NCBI GenBank assembly: GCA_964609385.1
Contig: CAZSSM010000014.1
Span: 1-64,000, forward strand
Reading direction: 5' to 3'
DNA length: 64,000 bases
Source of the DNA: CAZSSM01 sp964609385
GTDB lineage: Bacteria; Planctomycetota; Planctomycetia; Isosphaerales; Isosphaeraceae
Shown here: piece after piece, positions 7,880 to 18,900 of the stretch
Layout of the letters: every line of letters starts with the position of its first letter
Position numbering within the stretch: position 1 is the first letter of the stretch
Made by a program: the position numbers and the translations under genes
Notes under the pieces: model-generated
Databases searched by the model: none
Seen by the model: the letters and a program-made list of their open reading frames with translations, nothing else
What the model was told of the DNA's origin: nothing

Positions 7880-10144
7880 ATGCGTCCTAGGTTCGGACGG
7901 TCCCGCTCGTTGATTGGAGAAATAGCTTCGGTTCCTCAAACCATTAATCTCCGAGCACGATGGGCCATCGTGCCGTGGAGGATCGCTTTGGTCGCGGTCT
8001 GCTTGGCCCTGCCGACGCTGGGCGACTCGACGTCGAGGGCCGGTCAGATCCAGACCTGGCAACTGACCGGTCGCGACGGCTTCACCGACGCCTCGTTGAC
8101 CGATCTGGTGCCGGACGCTCGCGGCCAGATCGCGTTGGACCGCCCCGTCCAGCCAGAGCCGATCCCTGAAGTCGCTCAGGTCTGGGACATCGCCGTCGGC
8201 CTCGACGAATCGCGTTACGCGGCGTCAGGCGATCGCGGGCAGATCCTTCGACGAGTCGGCGAGGGCCTTTGGGAGCCCTGGTTGGAAGCCGAGTCGACCC
8301 AAGTCCTCAGCCTCTGCCTCGACCCGGACGGAGCCCTCTACGCGGGGACCGATGGTTCGGGGGGCGTCATCCTGCGGATCACCTCGGGCCCGACCTCGAA
8401 CCCAACTGAGGTGGCTGATCCGGAGGCCGACCTCGACCGACCCCGAGTCGAGATCGAACGGATCCGTCCGGAGATCGGCTATATCTGGGATGTCGAGGCC
8501 GACGCGTCGGGGGCGATCTACGCGGCGACCGGCCCTCGAGGCCAAGTCTGGCGCCGGGATCCAATCCGTCAGATCTGGACTCGGGTCCTCCAGACCGATC
8601 AACGGCATGTTCTCTGCCTCGCCCTGGATGACCAGGGGACGCTCTATGCCGGGACCGACGGCCCCGGCCTGATCTACCAGCTCCGGCCGGGCCAGCCGTC
8701 GCGGGTCTTGCTCGACTCGCCCGAGGGCGAGGTCCGCTGCCTGACGGTCGATCCGGAAGGGCTGCTCTATTTCGGCTCGGCGGTGCCGGACCCCGATACC
8801 AGCAACGCCCCGATCACCGACCCGAGCGCCTTCCTCAAGGGTTTGATCCTTCCCGCAGGCTCCGGCCGAGACCCATCGACACCTTTGCCATCTCTGATCG
8901 AAGTGCCCGAACCTAAACCGATCCCCACGAGGCCGGGCACGGCCATCTTCGAACCGGGGAAACCGGGGATTAATGCCGTCTATCGGGTCGACGACGAAGG
9001 GAAGGTCCGTCGACTCCTCCAGCTTCCCGGTTTGGTCCAGTCGCTCCTTTGGGACGACGGCGCGTTGATCATCGGCACCGGTCAGCCGGGGCACGTGCTC
9101 CGGCTCGATCCAGCGACCGGGACGGTCGGCTCGCTGGCCAGGCTGGACCACGATCAAGTTCTTTGCCTGACCCGAGAGCGCGATGGAGCGATCTTGGTCG
9201 GTCTGGGCTCCTCGGGCGGCCTGGCTCGGATCCTCCCGGAGTTTCGGAGCCGAGGGACATTGACCAGCCCGGTCCACGATGCCGGTCTGATCAGTCGGTT
9301 CGGAGCCTTGCGCTGGCGTGGATCGACCCCCGAGGGCACCGCGATCCAGCTCCGCGCCCGCTCCGGCCCGACCCGGCGGATCGATGCGTCCTGGTCGGAT
9401 TGGTCCGACTGGCAGACGATCGCCTCCGCCAGCCTGGCCGAGGTGCCCGCCGCGCGGTTCGTTCAGATCCAGGCCGAGTTGAGCACGACGAGGACCGATC
9501 GGAGTCCCATTCTGGAAGCGATCACGCTGCTCTATCAGTCGCGCAACCTTCCCCCGGAACTCTCCGATCTCCAAGTCCCCGACGTGGCCTCGGCCGACGG
9601 CTCGGAGCCACGTGACCAGTTCGAGCTGTCGTGGACGGCACGCGACCCGAACGAGGACGACCTGCGGTTCCAGCTCCGACTCCGCAAGCAAGACTGGCCC
9701 GACTGGGTCCCGATCGATCAGCCTCCGTTGGCCGAACCGCAGTACCGCTGGGACACTCGTGCTTGGCCCTCAGGGCTCTACCGGATCGAGGTGATCGCCA
9801 GCGATCGCCCGTCCAACCCCGAATCCCAAGCGCAACGTGGACGCCTGGAAAGCCGATCGTTCCTCGTCGATCACGATCCACCGACGATCGTCCTGGTCCC
9901 CCGGGGGAGCCTGATCCTGGCGACCTTGAGCGATGACTGGACCCGTCTGACCGCCGCCGAATACGCCCTCGATGGTGGCCCCTGGACCCCGCTCTATCCG
10001 ATCGATCGCCTCTTCGACACCCAAGAAGAAACGATCGAGATCCCGATCGGCCAACTCGACGAGGGGCCACACGTGCTGGTCGTTCGCGCCGTCGACGCGG
10101 CAGGCAATCAAGGGACCGCCGATCTGGTCGTAAACAGTCGCTGA
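7880..10144 (+). CDS. Secreted beta-propeller protein with C-terminal Ig/FN3-like domains
   Basis: A 754-residue protein. GGAGG lies 5 bases before the ATG at 7880. A hydrophobic segment at residues about 33-50 (WRIALVAVCLALPTLG) serves as signal peptide after a long n-region. Residues about 95-460 contain repeated blade motifs of the type LYAGTDGSGGVILRI, IYAATGPRGQVWRRD, LYAGTDGPGLIYQL, LIIGTGQPGHVLRLD and ILVGLGSSGGLARIL, as in NHL, WD40-like or sensor (Reg_prop) propellers. Residues about 555-754 form beta-sandwich domains (ELSWTARDPNEDDLRFQ, HVLVVRAVDAAGN) like the Y_Y_Y or FN3 class. It is probably an extracytoplasmic binding or sensor protein. No kinase or transporter domain is fused, so its role is unknown. 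Confidence 0.8.
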   Translation: MRPRFGRSRSLIGEIASVPQTINLRARWAIVPWRIALVAVCLALPTLGDSTSRAGQIQTWQLTGRDGFTDASLTDLVPDARGQIALDRPVQPEPIPEVAQVWDIAVGLDESRYAASGDRGQILRRVGEGLWEPWLEAESTQVLSLCLDPDGALYAGTDGSGGVILRITSGPTSNPTEVADPEADLDRPRVEIERIRPEIGYIWDVEADASGAIYAATGPRGQVWRRDPIRQIWTRVLQTDQRHVLCLALDDQGTLYAGTDGPGLIYQLRPGQPSRVLLDSPEGEVRCLTVDPEGLLYFGSAVPDPDTSNAPITDPSAFLKGLILPAGSGRDPSTPLPSLIEVPEPKPIPTRPGTAIFEPGKPGINAVYRVDDEGKVRRLLQLPGLVQSLLWDDGALIIGTGQPGHVLRLDPATGTVGSLARLDHDQVLCLTRERDGAILVGLGSSGGLARILPEFRSRGTLTSPVHDAGLISRFGALRWRGSTPEGTAIQLRARSGPTRRIDASWSDWSDWQTIASASLAEVPAARFVQIQAELSTTRTDRSPILEAITLLYQSRNLPPELSDLQVPDVASADGSEPRDQFELSWTARDPNEDDLRFQLRLRKQDWPDWVPIDQPPLAEPQYRWDTRAWPSGLYRIEVIASDRPSNPESQAQRGRLESRSFLVDHDPPTIVLVPRGSLILATLSDDWTRLTAAEYALDGGPWTPLYPIDRLFDTQEETIEIPIGQLDEGPHVLVVRAVDAAGNQGTADLVVNSR

Positions 10145-10320
10145 GGGACGATCGGCCGTCCACTGGAAGCAAGAGAGCGACTCGCCCCCCGAGACGTCTC
10201 GGCCTAAATTGAGCCGTATTGGGGTGATCCGATCCATGGTTCCGCTACGGCATTGAGGTGCGTGAGGAACCGACCGCCCCAGCACGACTTGTGCCGATCC
10301 TGCTTCGTCGAGTCTCCTCC

Positions 10321-11403
10321 ATGAGTCCCGCCATGGTATCTCAGCCCGCGACGCAATGCGTCTCCTTCGGCCCCCGTGGCCTGACGGCCGTCGAACTGCT
10401 CGTCATCGTGGCCATCGTCGGCCTATGCTTGCTCCTACTGATCTCGCTACTCCCCCAACTCCGCGACGCGCAGCGCGATACGCAATGTCAGGCGAACCTG
10501 CAACTCATCGGCCAGGCCTTGGAGAGCTATACGACGACCTGGGACCGCTTCCCCCCCGTCGCCGATCTCGACCTCGAGGCCGACCAGCAGCTCGGCCCCT
10601 GGTCCCTCCTGATTGCCGATCTCGAGCCCGAGCGGCTCGCGATCGAGGAACCCGAGGGGCTCACGCTCGAATCGATCGGCTGGGCCAGCACGGGCCTGCT
10701 CTGCCCCAGTGATCCGGAGTTTGTCGATGCCTTCGGGACGCGGACCGCCCCGACCAGCTACCGGTTCCTCACCGGCGATCAGCCCGAAGGCCGCAACGGC
10801 CCCTTCGCCCCCGGCATGACCCGCTCTCCCTCAGAGATCGAGGACGGCGACGGCCTCGCGTTCACCCTCGGCGTCATCGAGCGGCTGCACGGCAACGGCC
10901 AAGATGGGTCCCCATACATTGGGAATTATCAACGCGTTGAAGGGAACGTCGGCCCATCGGGTTGTCCCGAATTGCCCCCGGAAACCTGGCGCGGTGATGC
11001 GGGATCGTCCTGGGTCCTCCCATCCTATCGTTCCAGCTTGGCCAACACCGTCGTGACGCCCAACGCCTCGCGATCCTGTATCAGCTTGGACGGCCGGACC
11101 GCCGCCATCAGCGCCTCCAGCGGACACGTCCAGCGGATTTACACCCTCGCCCTCGATTTCAGTGTCCGCTCCATCGCCTCGACGATCGATCCGGGAATCT
11201 GGAACGCCTGGGCCACGATCGCCAGGCCCGTCAATGGACCGTCGGTCAAAGACCGCCCCGCCGATCTCGCACCTGAGATCGAAACGGATGATCCGAACTC
11301 CGACGAGTTCGAGGCCGAAGCACCCAACCAGTCGGCCGCCTCGACCGATCCCGCGTCGCCCACGAGCGTTGGGGCTCCCGAGCTGGAGGCCGCCCGGACA
11401 TGA
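10321..11403 (+). CDS. DUF1559 protein with prepilin-type N-terminus
   Basis: A 360-residue type II pseudopilin-like protein of the DUF1559 family, expanded in planctomycetes. The N-terminus has a prepilin peptidase site (GLTAVE, cleavage after Gly20, Glu at +5) followed by a 20-residue hydrophobic helix. The helix leads into LRDAQRDTQCQANLQLIGQA, the usual family continuation. The C-terminal family block is present but degenerate (SSGHVQRIYTLALDFSVRS, then IDPGIWNAW), with the normal DGS replaced by DFS. A GTG at 10258 could extend it by 21 residues; neither start has a good ribosome site. Its stop overlaps the next start as ATGA, so the HAD gene is probably translationally coupled. Function is unknown; it is probably on the cell surface. 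Confidence 0.87.
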   Translation: MSPAMVSQPATQCVSFGPRGLTAVELLVIVAIVGLCLLLLISLLPQLRDAQRDTQCQANLQLIGQALESYTTTWDRFPPVADLDLEADQQLGPWSLLIADLEPERLAIEEPEGLTLESIGWASTGLLCPSDPEFVDAFGTRTAPTSYRFLTGDQPEGRNGPFAPGMTRSPSEIEDGDGLAFTLGVIERLHGNGQDGSPYIGNYQRVEGNVGPSGCPELPPETWRGDAGSSWVLPSYRSSLANTVVTPNASRSCISLDGRTAAISASSGHVQRIYTLALDFSVRSIASTIDPGIWNAWATIARPVNGPSVKDRPADLAPEIETDDPNSDEFEAEAPNQSAASTDPASPTSVGAPELEAART

Positions 11404-12056
11404 GCGTTCCCGAGCGATCCTCGACGATCGGCGCCGTCATCTTCGATTTCGGCAACGTCCTGGCCTTCTTCGACCACCGACGCGCCTTCGAGACGATCGC
11501 CGAGCGGCTCGGCCGTCCGGTCGCCGAGGCCGGCTGGGATTGGTTCCAGAGCCTTGAGGGGCGTCGAGTTCTGGTCGACTACGAGTCCGGCACGATCGAC
11601 ACTTTGACTTTCCACGAGGGCGTCACCCAAGGGATCGGGCTCTCCCAGGAGGAGCTGAGCCTCGACCTTTTCCGAGAGGCGTGGAACGGGATCTTCACCC
11701 CGAACCGCCCGGTCCTCGAGTTGGCATATCGGGTCAAGCGCAGTGGATTCAGACTGCTGGTCGGATCCAACACCAACCCCCTGCACGTCGAGGTCTTCGA
11801 CGGCGCATTCGCTGAGGCCCTGGGTCCGTTCGACGCCCAGCTCCTCTCCTTTCGGGTTGGGGCAATGAAGCCGGCGCCAACCTTCTATCGGGCCTGTGTG
11901 GCGGCCTCGGGCTTAGAAGCATCGGCCTGCCTGTTCATCGACGACCTGGAGGTCAACGTCGATGGCGCGCGGGCTTCGGGTCTCGAGGCGATCGTCTATC
12001 GCGATCCCGATCAACTCCGGAACGAACTCGAGGACCGCGGTCTCTTGGCCACCTGA
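11400..12056 (+). CDS. HAD-superfamily hydrolase, YihX-like
   Basis: A 218-residue cytosolic phosphatase candidate. Motif I is VIFDFGNVL with the nucleophile Asp16; the second Asp common in HAD phosphatases is Asn here, as in YihX-type glucose-1-phosphate phosphatases. Motif II is GSNTNP, motif III is the Lys in GAMKPAP, and motif IV is FIDDLEVNV. A helical cap lies between motifs I and II. The start codon overlaps the DUF1559 stop by 4 bases (ATGA), so it relies on coupling rather than its own ribosome site. The substrate cannot be told from sequence; sugar phosphates are likely. Confidence 0.9.
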   Translation: MSVPERSSTIGAVIFDFGNVLAFFDHRRAFETIAERLGRPVAEAGWDWFQSLEGRRVLVDYESGTIDTLTFHEGVTQGIGLSQEELSLDLFREAWNGIFTPNRPVLELAYRVKRSGFRLLVGSNTNPLHVEVFDGAFAEALGPFDAQLLSFRVGAMKPAPTFYRACVAASGLEASACLFIDDLEVNVDGARASGLEAIVYRDPDQLRNELEDRGLLAT

Positions 12057-12430
12057 CTGCTGTCCGAAGCCCTTCGAATAATCGCCTGAAGCCTCGCGTC
12101 CAACCTTCTCGGATGCTTCGGATCAAGCCGACCATCCGGAAACGGCCGCGTGATCGGCATGTTGGTGATCGCCACGACTTCGGTCCCTCCCCTTCGACCA
12201 AGCCGTGGGTCATCTTCAAGGAACTTCGGAACGAGCTCAGGATCTTCATCTCGCGATCGATCCGCCCGACAGGCTCGTCAGTTCAGGGGCAACCACGTCC
12301 TGGTTTGCTCACACCCTGCCGTTAGAGTTTGACAACGCACGCCTAGGGGACAGATTGCATCAGACGGATGTGGGTCTGCGCCGAAAGTCGGTCGGCCTCT
12401 CACGTCCCCTTGAGTCCCTTGAGTCAGTCG
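12057..12430. other. Intergenic region, 374 bases
   Basis: No gene with a ribosome site or protein-like pattern is seen. A TTGACA at 12329-12334 has no acceptable -10 partner. It presumably carries the promoter for the lipoprotein candidate or the giant gene. Confidence 0.45.
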
Positions 12431-12574
12431 ATGAAAGCACGGCAGAGAATCCTCTTGACGGCTGCGATGCCCCTCCTCATGATTGGGTGCATGCATCATG
12501 ACTGTCAGGGGCGATCCGCAACGGATTGTCGCGCGGTCGGCGAGTCATCTGACTCGTCGATGCATCCGGGATAG
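12431..12574 (+). CDS. Tiny lipoprotein candidate, 47 residues
   Basis: The frame from ATG 12431 encodes a classical lipoprotein signal: two basic residues (MKARQR), a hydrophobic core (ILLTAAMPLLMIG) and a lipobox-like MIGC with Cys20 as the lipidation site. The mature part is only about 28 residues, Cys- and Ser-rich, and not recognised. It overlaps the in-frame upstream extension of the giant gene in another frame, which is one reason to start that gene later. No strong ribosome site is seen. It could be chance, but a full n-h-c lipoprotein signal in a random frame is unusual. Confidence 0.45.
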   Translation: MKARQRILLTAAMPLLMIGCMHHDCQGRSATDCRAVGESSDSSMHPG

Positions 12575-12956
12575 GGATCCCGGCGAGCCCCCTCGACACC
12601 GACCCCTTTCGGCGTCGGGAACGCTCCGGTTCGTTGGATCGTCTAACCTGCCCGGACGACTTCCCTCTCGTTTCGATCAGAGACAGCCACCGGCGCCTCC
12701 GTCAGGCTCCGGATCGGCCCCAATCACCTCGGCTTGTGCGGTGCGCGAGATCGGTCTGTTCGCCCGGAACAGGGGGCGTCCGGGCGGGTCGCGTCGCTGT
12801 CCGGCTCCGCAACGGCCCCGCTGGTTTTCGTGGATGGATCTTCGCGAGAGTTTCGCATTCGGCCCGGGGATTCGCGGCGCCTTCGGTCACCTCATCAATG
12901 GACCGCGGCCCGTCCATGACCCCCAGGAGCGGTTTTCTACCGTGGAGCGCAAGGCG
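12575..12956. other. Leader region of the giant gene, 382 bases
   Basis: The giant gene's frame stays open upstream to 12483, so up to 158 more codons are possible. The upstream translation is Arg/Pro-rich without family resemblance and comes before the LEPR-XLL motif that normally lies close to the N-terminus. It is therefore treated as untranslated leader. No clear promoter or hairpin was identified. Confidence 0.45.
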
Positions 12957-15900
12957 ATGGCGAGCAGCAACAACGGCGGTTTCTCTGGAGCGCAGCGACG
13001 ACGCCTGGGGCGCACCCCGCAGCACGGTCGGGCCCGTCGCCTCTGGCTCGAAAGCTTGGAAGTGCGGACCCTTCTGGATGGCCAAGGCGTCGGCGAGATC
13101 GGTGACGTCAAGGATGGTCCCCTGGCTAAACTGGGCCAAAACGGTATCCAAGTCTATTCGGAGTATCTCGACCATATCGAACAGCAGGTGAACACGCCTT
13201 TTCAGCCATCTTTCAACGAGCTGACCTTCGTCGACGGACGGCTGGCCTTGGAACTGCGCCCGGCCACCGGGATGGACCTCGACCAGTTCCAGACCTCGCT
13301 AGCGAACATGGGCGTGGAGGTGGTCGCCGTCTCCGAGCAGTTCCGCGTGGTCACCGCGATGGTCCCAATGGAAAGCCTGCCCGACATCGCCGATTCGGAC
13401 GACGTCGGCGGTGTCATCGTCTTGATCGACCCCAAGACGCGGGTGCAAGGCGTCGCCAACAACCAAGCCGATGAGTCGCTGTTCTCCGACGTGGCGCGGA
13501 CGCAGTTCGGCGTCGATGGGACGGGGGTCACCATCGGCGTGCTCTCCGATTCGGCCAACCAGGTTGCCGGCGGCCTGGCCGACTCTCAAGCGACCGGCGA
13601 CCTGCCGGCCGAGGTGACGATCCTCGAGGATGGGGTGCCCGGCGATTCCGACGAGGGTCGGGCCATGTTGGAGTTGATCCACGACATCGCACCGGGTGCG
13701 GGTCTAGCCTTCCACTCGGCGACCAACGCGGGGCCGGCTGGATTCGCCGACGGGATCCTGGCCCTCCGCGAGTTCGGCTCCGATGTGATCGTCGACGACA
13801 TCGGATTCGCCTCCAGCCCGTTCTTCCAGGACGGGATCATCGCCAGCGCAGCCATCGAGGTCGTCAACGACGGCGCTGTCTACTTCAGCTCGGCTGGCAA
13901 CAGCGATGACAGCGGCTACGAGTCCCCCTTCCGCCCGTTGGATGCGACCGTTCCCGGCCTAGGTGCGGGTCGCTATCACGACTTCGATCCGGGTCCTGGC
14001 GTCTCGTTCACCCTCGATGTCGATGTCAATGCCGCGGGCACGATCATCTTCCAATATGACCAACCGTTCTTCACCAATGCGGTCACCAGTGACCTCGATA
14101 TCATCCTGCTCGACGCCAATGACAACATTGTTGCCCAGGGTAACGATAACAACCTGACAACGCAGGTGCCGTTCGAGTTTTTCGCAGCACCGACCGGCGC
14201 TCTGCGTGCGGTGATCCAGATCAACAGCGGCCCGGATCCGCAGTTTGTGCGGTTCCAGGAATTCATCTCGGACATTGATGTTGATCAGTCTTTCGGCACC
14301 GCCGGCGGCACGACCTATCCAACGACCTATGGCCAGCCGGTGGCCGCCGAGGCGATCGGCGTGGGGGCCGTGCCGTTCTTCGGCGCGCCGCCGTTCGACA
14401 ATCCGAACCCAATCCTCTCCGAGGACTTCAGCTCGTTCGGTCCGTCCCGGATCACGATCAATGCCGACGGAACCCGGAAGGCGTCGGTCGAGACGCGCCT
14501 GAAGCCAGACGTTTCGGGGATCGATGGTGGCAACACCACCTTCTTTGGTGCTGACATCCCGCAGGACCCGGACGACTTCCCGAACTTCTTCGGGACTTCG
14601 GCCTCGGCGCCCAACCTCGCTGCGGTGGCAGCGTTGATGCGGGAGCTTGTCCCCACAGCGACCGCCAACGAGATCCGCGACGCGATGATCGCCTCCGCCG
14701 TGCCGCTCAACGGCTCGGCCCCCGGTCAATTCGATATTCAAGGCGGCTTCGGACTTGTCAACGCGGTCGACGCCCTCACCGCCGTCGATCTGTTCCGCGT
14801 CTCGACGGTCGACCCGGCAGTCGACGCGACCGTCAACGCCTTCCCCGACGTCCTCTCGGTTACCTTCAACGACAACGTCGACATTACGACGGTCCAGGCT
14901 TCGGATCTGACCTTCACCGACCTCCCGGCGGGCATCAACGTTGTCGTCGGTGCGCCGGTGATCGACGATCAGTCCTTGCAGTTGGTCAACTTCCCGCTGA
15001 CGATCGTCGCCGACACGACCGCCGTGGCCAACGGCAACTTCGCCTACGAGATCGGTACGATCTCGTCGGTCGAGGGTGAGGTGGTGGCCCCGTTCAGCGG
15101 CTCTTTCGAGCTGAACGATCAGGTTCTGCCGGTGATCACCAGCGTGGGCGTCAGCGGCCGGACGATCCTGATCGGTTTCAGCGAGACGATGCGGCCTGGC
15201 CTGCTGACCGACTCGGGCGTGGTTCAGCTCCGACGCGCTGGGTCCGACGGCGTCCTCTTCTCGGCTGACGACGTACTCGTCGGCGAGGCCGAGGGCGCGG
15301 TGCTTAGCTTCAACAACACGACTAACACGTTAACATTCGACCTGGCGGCAGTCGATCAGTCCGAACTCCCCAGCGACATCTACGGCATTCAAATTGTCGA
15401 CGGTGGCCTGCGTGATATGGCCGGCAACATCCTCGACGGCGAGTTCAACAACGTGTTCCCGACCGGGGACGGCGAAGCCGGCGGCACCTTCCAATTCGAC
15501 CTCGGCCAGCAGGACCTCCAAGCGCCGACGATCCTGGATCTGAGCCTGGTCCCGCGGTCCGATCGTGGGGTCCTCGGCGACAATAACACCAGTGCCGGTC
15601 GGCCTACCTTCGAAGGCCGTGTCTCCGCATCCTTCCCGGGTGGGGTCGAAGGGCTCCGCGTATTCATCGAGTACTCTGGGCTCATCGAGGGAAGCGGCGA
15701 CACGCTCGGAACACTCGACCTGAACGTCAACGACGACCTGGCGGCAGCCACGACCAAGTCGAGCCAACTGGTGGTGACCAACGCCAACGGCGTCTTCCGG
15801 TTCCGCGCCCCGGAGCGGCTGCCTGAAGGCTTCCAAGCCGTCCGCGCCCTGATCGTCGGCGACGGCGCTAACCCGACCGACCCCGATGCGTTCGGTCCCG

Positions 15901-18900
15901 CCTCGACCCGCGACTACTCGTTCCGGATCGATCGGACCAGCCCGACCCTGATCCCGATCGAGGCCCCTTCGCTCCGCGAAGATATCAACGAAATCGAGAC
16001 ACTCAGGTTCCGTGTCGAGGACCCGTTCGTTTTCGAGCCCGGCCTGGAGATCCCGGCCGCACTCGATCTGGACATCCAGGCGCTGGATCCGAGCGTCGCC
16101 GAAAACCTGGGCAACTATCAACTCGTTTCGCTGTTGCCCGGCCCTGATGGGCTCCTGTTCGGCCCCGAGGACGGCAACACCAACCCCGATGACATCATCG
16201 GCGAAGACTTTTCCGAGTTCATCCGCTCGGTCGAATTCGTCGCCACCAACGAATTACGGACCGACCCCAACGACCCGTTCCTCGGCGAGCTGATCGTCAC
16301 CTTCGACGATCGCCTGCCGGCCAATCGTTACGCGTTCGTGGCACGGACCAACAACAACGCCCCTACCGAGACGCCTAACGGCCTGATCAATTCGGCCGGC
16401 GTATCGCTGGATGGGCGGCCCGATCGCCCGGGCAATCAGGTCTTCCGGACAGTCTTCGACTTCGACAGCGTGCCCGGCGCTCTGGATGAGATCGCCTTCG
16501 GCAACGCCGACCTGGTCGATCCGGTCGGGACCTTCGAGGCCACCGGCGGCCCGCGCGACTTCTACGAACTGCCTGGACCCAACACGCCGCGGGCCGAGGC
16601 CCCACCCGACACGTTCTTCTTCGACTTCGATTCGCCGCTGGACCCCAACACGATCAGCGACGACTCGATCTTCCTGATCCGCTCGGCCAACGCGCCCGAC
16701 GCCCCGGCTGACGGCGACTTCGGTCCTGACGTCGGACAGGGTCTTCAGGGTCTCGGCACCAACTTCATCCGCGTGCCCGGGACCACCGTGCAGTTGGTCG
16801 ACTCGATCCCGGGGGCCGGCTTCAACCAGCCCGGCTATCAGGATCGGCTGGTGCTCAGCCTTCCTGCCGGAACAACCTTGGATCCGGACAACTATCGAAT
16901 CGTCGTACCCAACTCGCGAAAGGTCGACCTCAACGAGGACGGGCTCCGGGGCGATGTCGATCCGGCCGAGGATCTGCGGATCCGCGACGTCTTCGGCAAC
17001 GTGCTCGATCTGGAGTTCCTCGGCTATCAGGATCCGTCCGACGGGATCGGCTTCGTCACACAATTGCCCAACGGGACGCTCCGCGAGACGATCACCGGCG
17101 ACGGGGTCGAAGGCGGCGCGTTCACGACCGGCTTCACCGTCGTGGCCCATGGCAACGTCCTGTTCGCTCGCGCCGATTATAACGACGACCCGGGCACCAT
17201 CGCCGACGATCCGGATGGTAGCCTGCTGCGGCCCTTCCCGACGCTCGGCCCCGAGGCCGACGACAACGGGCCCAACTTCGGCACTCTGTTCGATCCGTCG
17301 CGCGACCTCAACGGCAATGGCCGGTTTGACCGCTCGGCCTTCATCGCCGCGCAGGAATTGGCCGAGGCCCAGACCGGTCCGGTCGTCATCGTCGCCCTGC
17401 CCAGTCCGGGGATCCTCAACCCGAGCACCGGCCTGATCGAGCAGGACACCTTCGTCCTGCAGGCCCCGTCCGGACCCGACAACGACGGCAGTGCCTCAGT
17501 CCCCATCTTGACCACCATGGTCTTCGAGGCTGGTTCAATCCTCAAGATGCGCAACGCCTCCCTGTTCGTGCAGGCGCAGGGTTCGGCGCTTCAGATGCGT
17601 GGCGGGATCCGCGAGGGCGAGCAGGTGATCGTCACGTCGTTCAACAACGACGCGGTGGCCGGCGATACCAACAACGACGGCGACGATACTGAAGCGGTGG
17701 CCGGCGACTTCGGCGGGATCATCCTCCGCAACCTCGACAACACCAACCCCGACACGCGGGTCGACTTGCCCGTCGACGGTCCGGTCCCGTTCGCCTCGGG
17801 CGCCGACGATGTCATGTCGATCATCAACCAGGCCGACATCGGCTTCGGCGGTGGTCCGGTTCCGCAGTCGATCGGCTTCCTCTTCGACGCGGTGATGGCC
17901 ATCAACGCCCGGCCGTCGGTCACAAATTCGGTGATCCGCGAGTCCGGTGGGGGAGGGGCCAACGCCGGCTTGTCGGCCAACTTCGACTCGCACCGTGAGG
18001 ACGATATCGCCCGCGGCATCAAGGTCCGCAACGTCGAGTTCTTTAACAACAGCCTCAACGGCATCTGGGTCCGGCCCGAGCTGAGCGGCTTGGCCGAGCA
18101 GACCGATGCTATCGGCTATGCCGACAACCCGATCGGCCCCGAGTTCGGGGCGGCGCGGAACTTTGTCTTCGACGATCCCTCGCCCTACATCTTCACCGCG
18201 GCGCTCTCGCTGACGGGCAACCGCCTGTACGTTCAAGAGGGCATGCTGCTGAAGTTCCAACGTGGGGCGGGCATCCTGGCCACCGACGACGGCAGCCTCC
18301 GCGGAACCAACCTGATCCTTGGCGATCGGACGTACATCAACGGGTTCGACGAGAGCATCCAGATCGATCCGGAAACTGGGGACCCAATCTTCGATCTGGC
18401 CACCGGCGATATCTACGACTACGGTCCGCTCTCGACCGACCTGACCGACCCGAACAACCCGGTCATCACACCCAACGCCGATTTCGAGCCCAGCCGCTCC
18501 GGCGACGCCAAAGTCCTCCTGACTGCACTGGGTGACGATGAGGCACGGACTTTCTTCGTCGACCCGGTCACCGGCGAGGAGATCGAGATCGTCGCCCCGC
18601 TGGACTCCAGCAACGACGGCAACGCGACCCAGCCGTTGCCCGGCCCCTACCAACTCGGTCAGCTCGACGCGGACGCCAAGGCTTTGCTCTGGGGCTCGGT
18701 CTCCATTGGTGCGGGCGTCCACACGATTATCGATGAGGCGATCTTCACCCACGGTGGTGGCAACTTCAACTTCATCACCGACACAGTCCCGACCACCACG
18801 GTCTTGGACTTCTTCGGGTCCGGCATCGGCCTACTCGACCCGGACGCGCAATTCCCTGGCGCCACGGCGATGGTCACCAACAGCGACTTCGTCGACAACT

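Noticed and set aside
8225..9691. 488-codon open frame on the minus strand
   Set aside because: Antisense to the beta-propeller gene, whose blade repeats are clear; no start signal or homology pattern.
12329..12357. Promoter with TTGACA before the lipoprotein candidate
   Set aside because: The -35 match is perfect, but the sequence 17 bases downstream (AGATTG) is not an acceptable -10 element.
12483..12956. N-terminal extension of the giant protein
   Set aside because: The frame is open, but the 158 codons lack a ribosome site and family resemblance, and the LEPR-XLL motif is expected near the true start.
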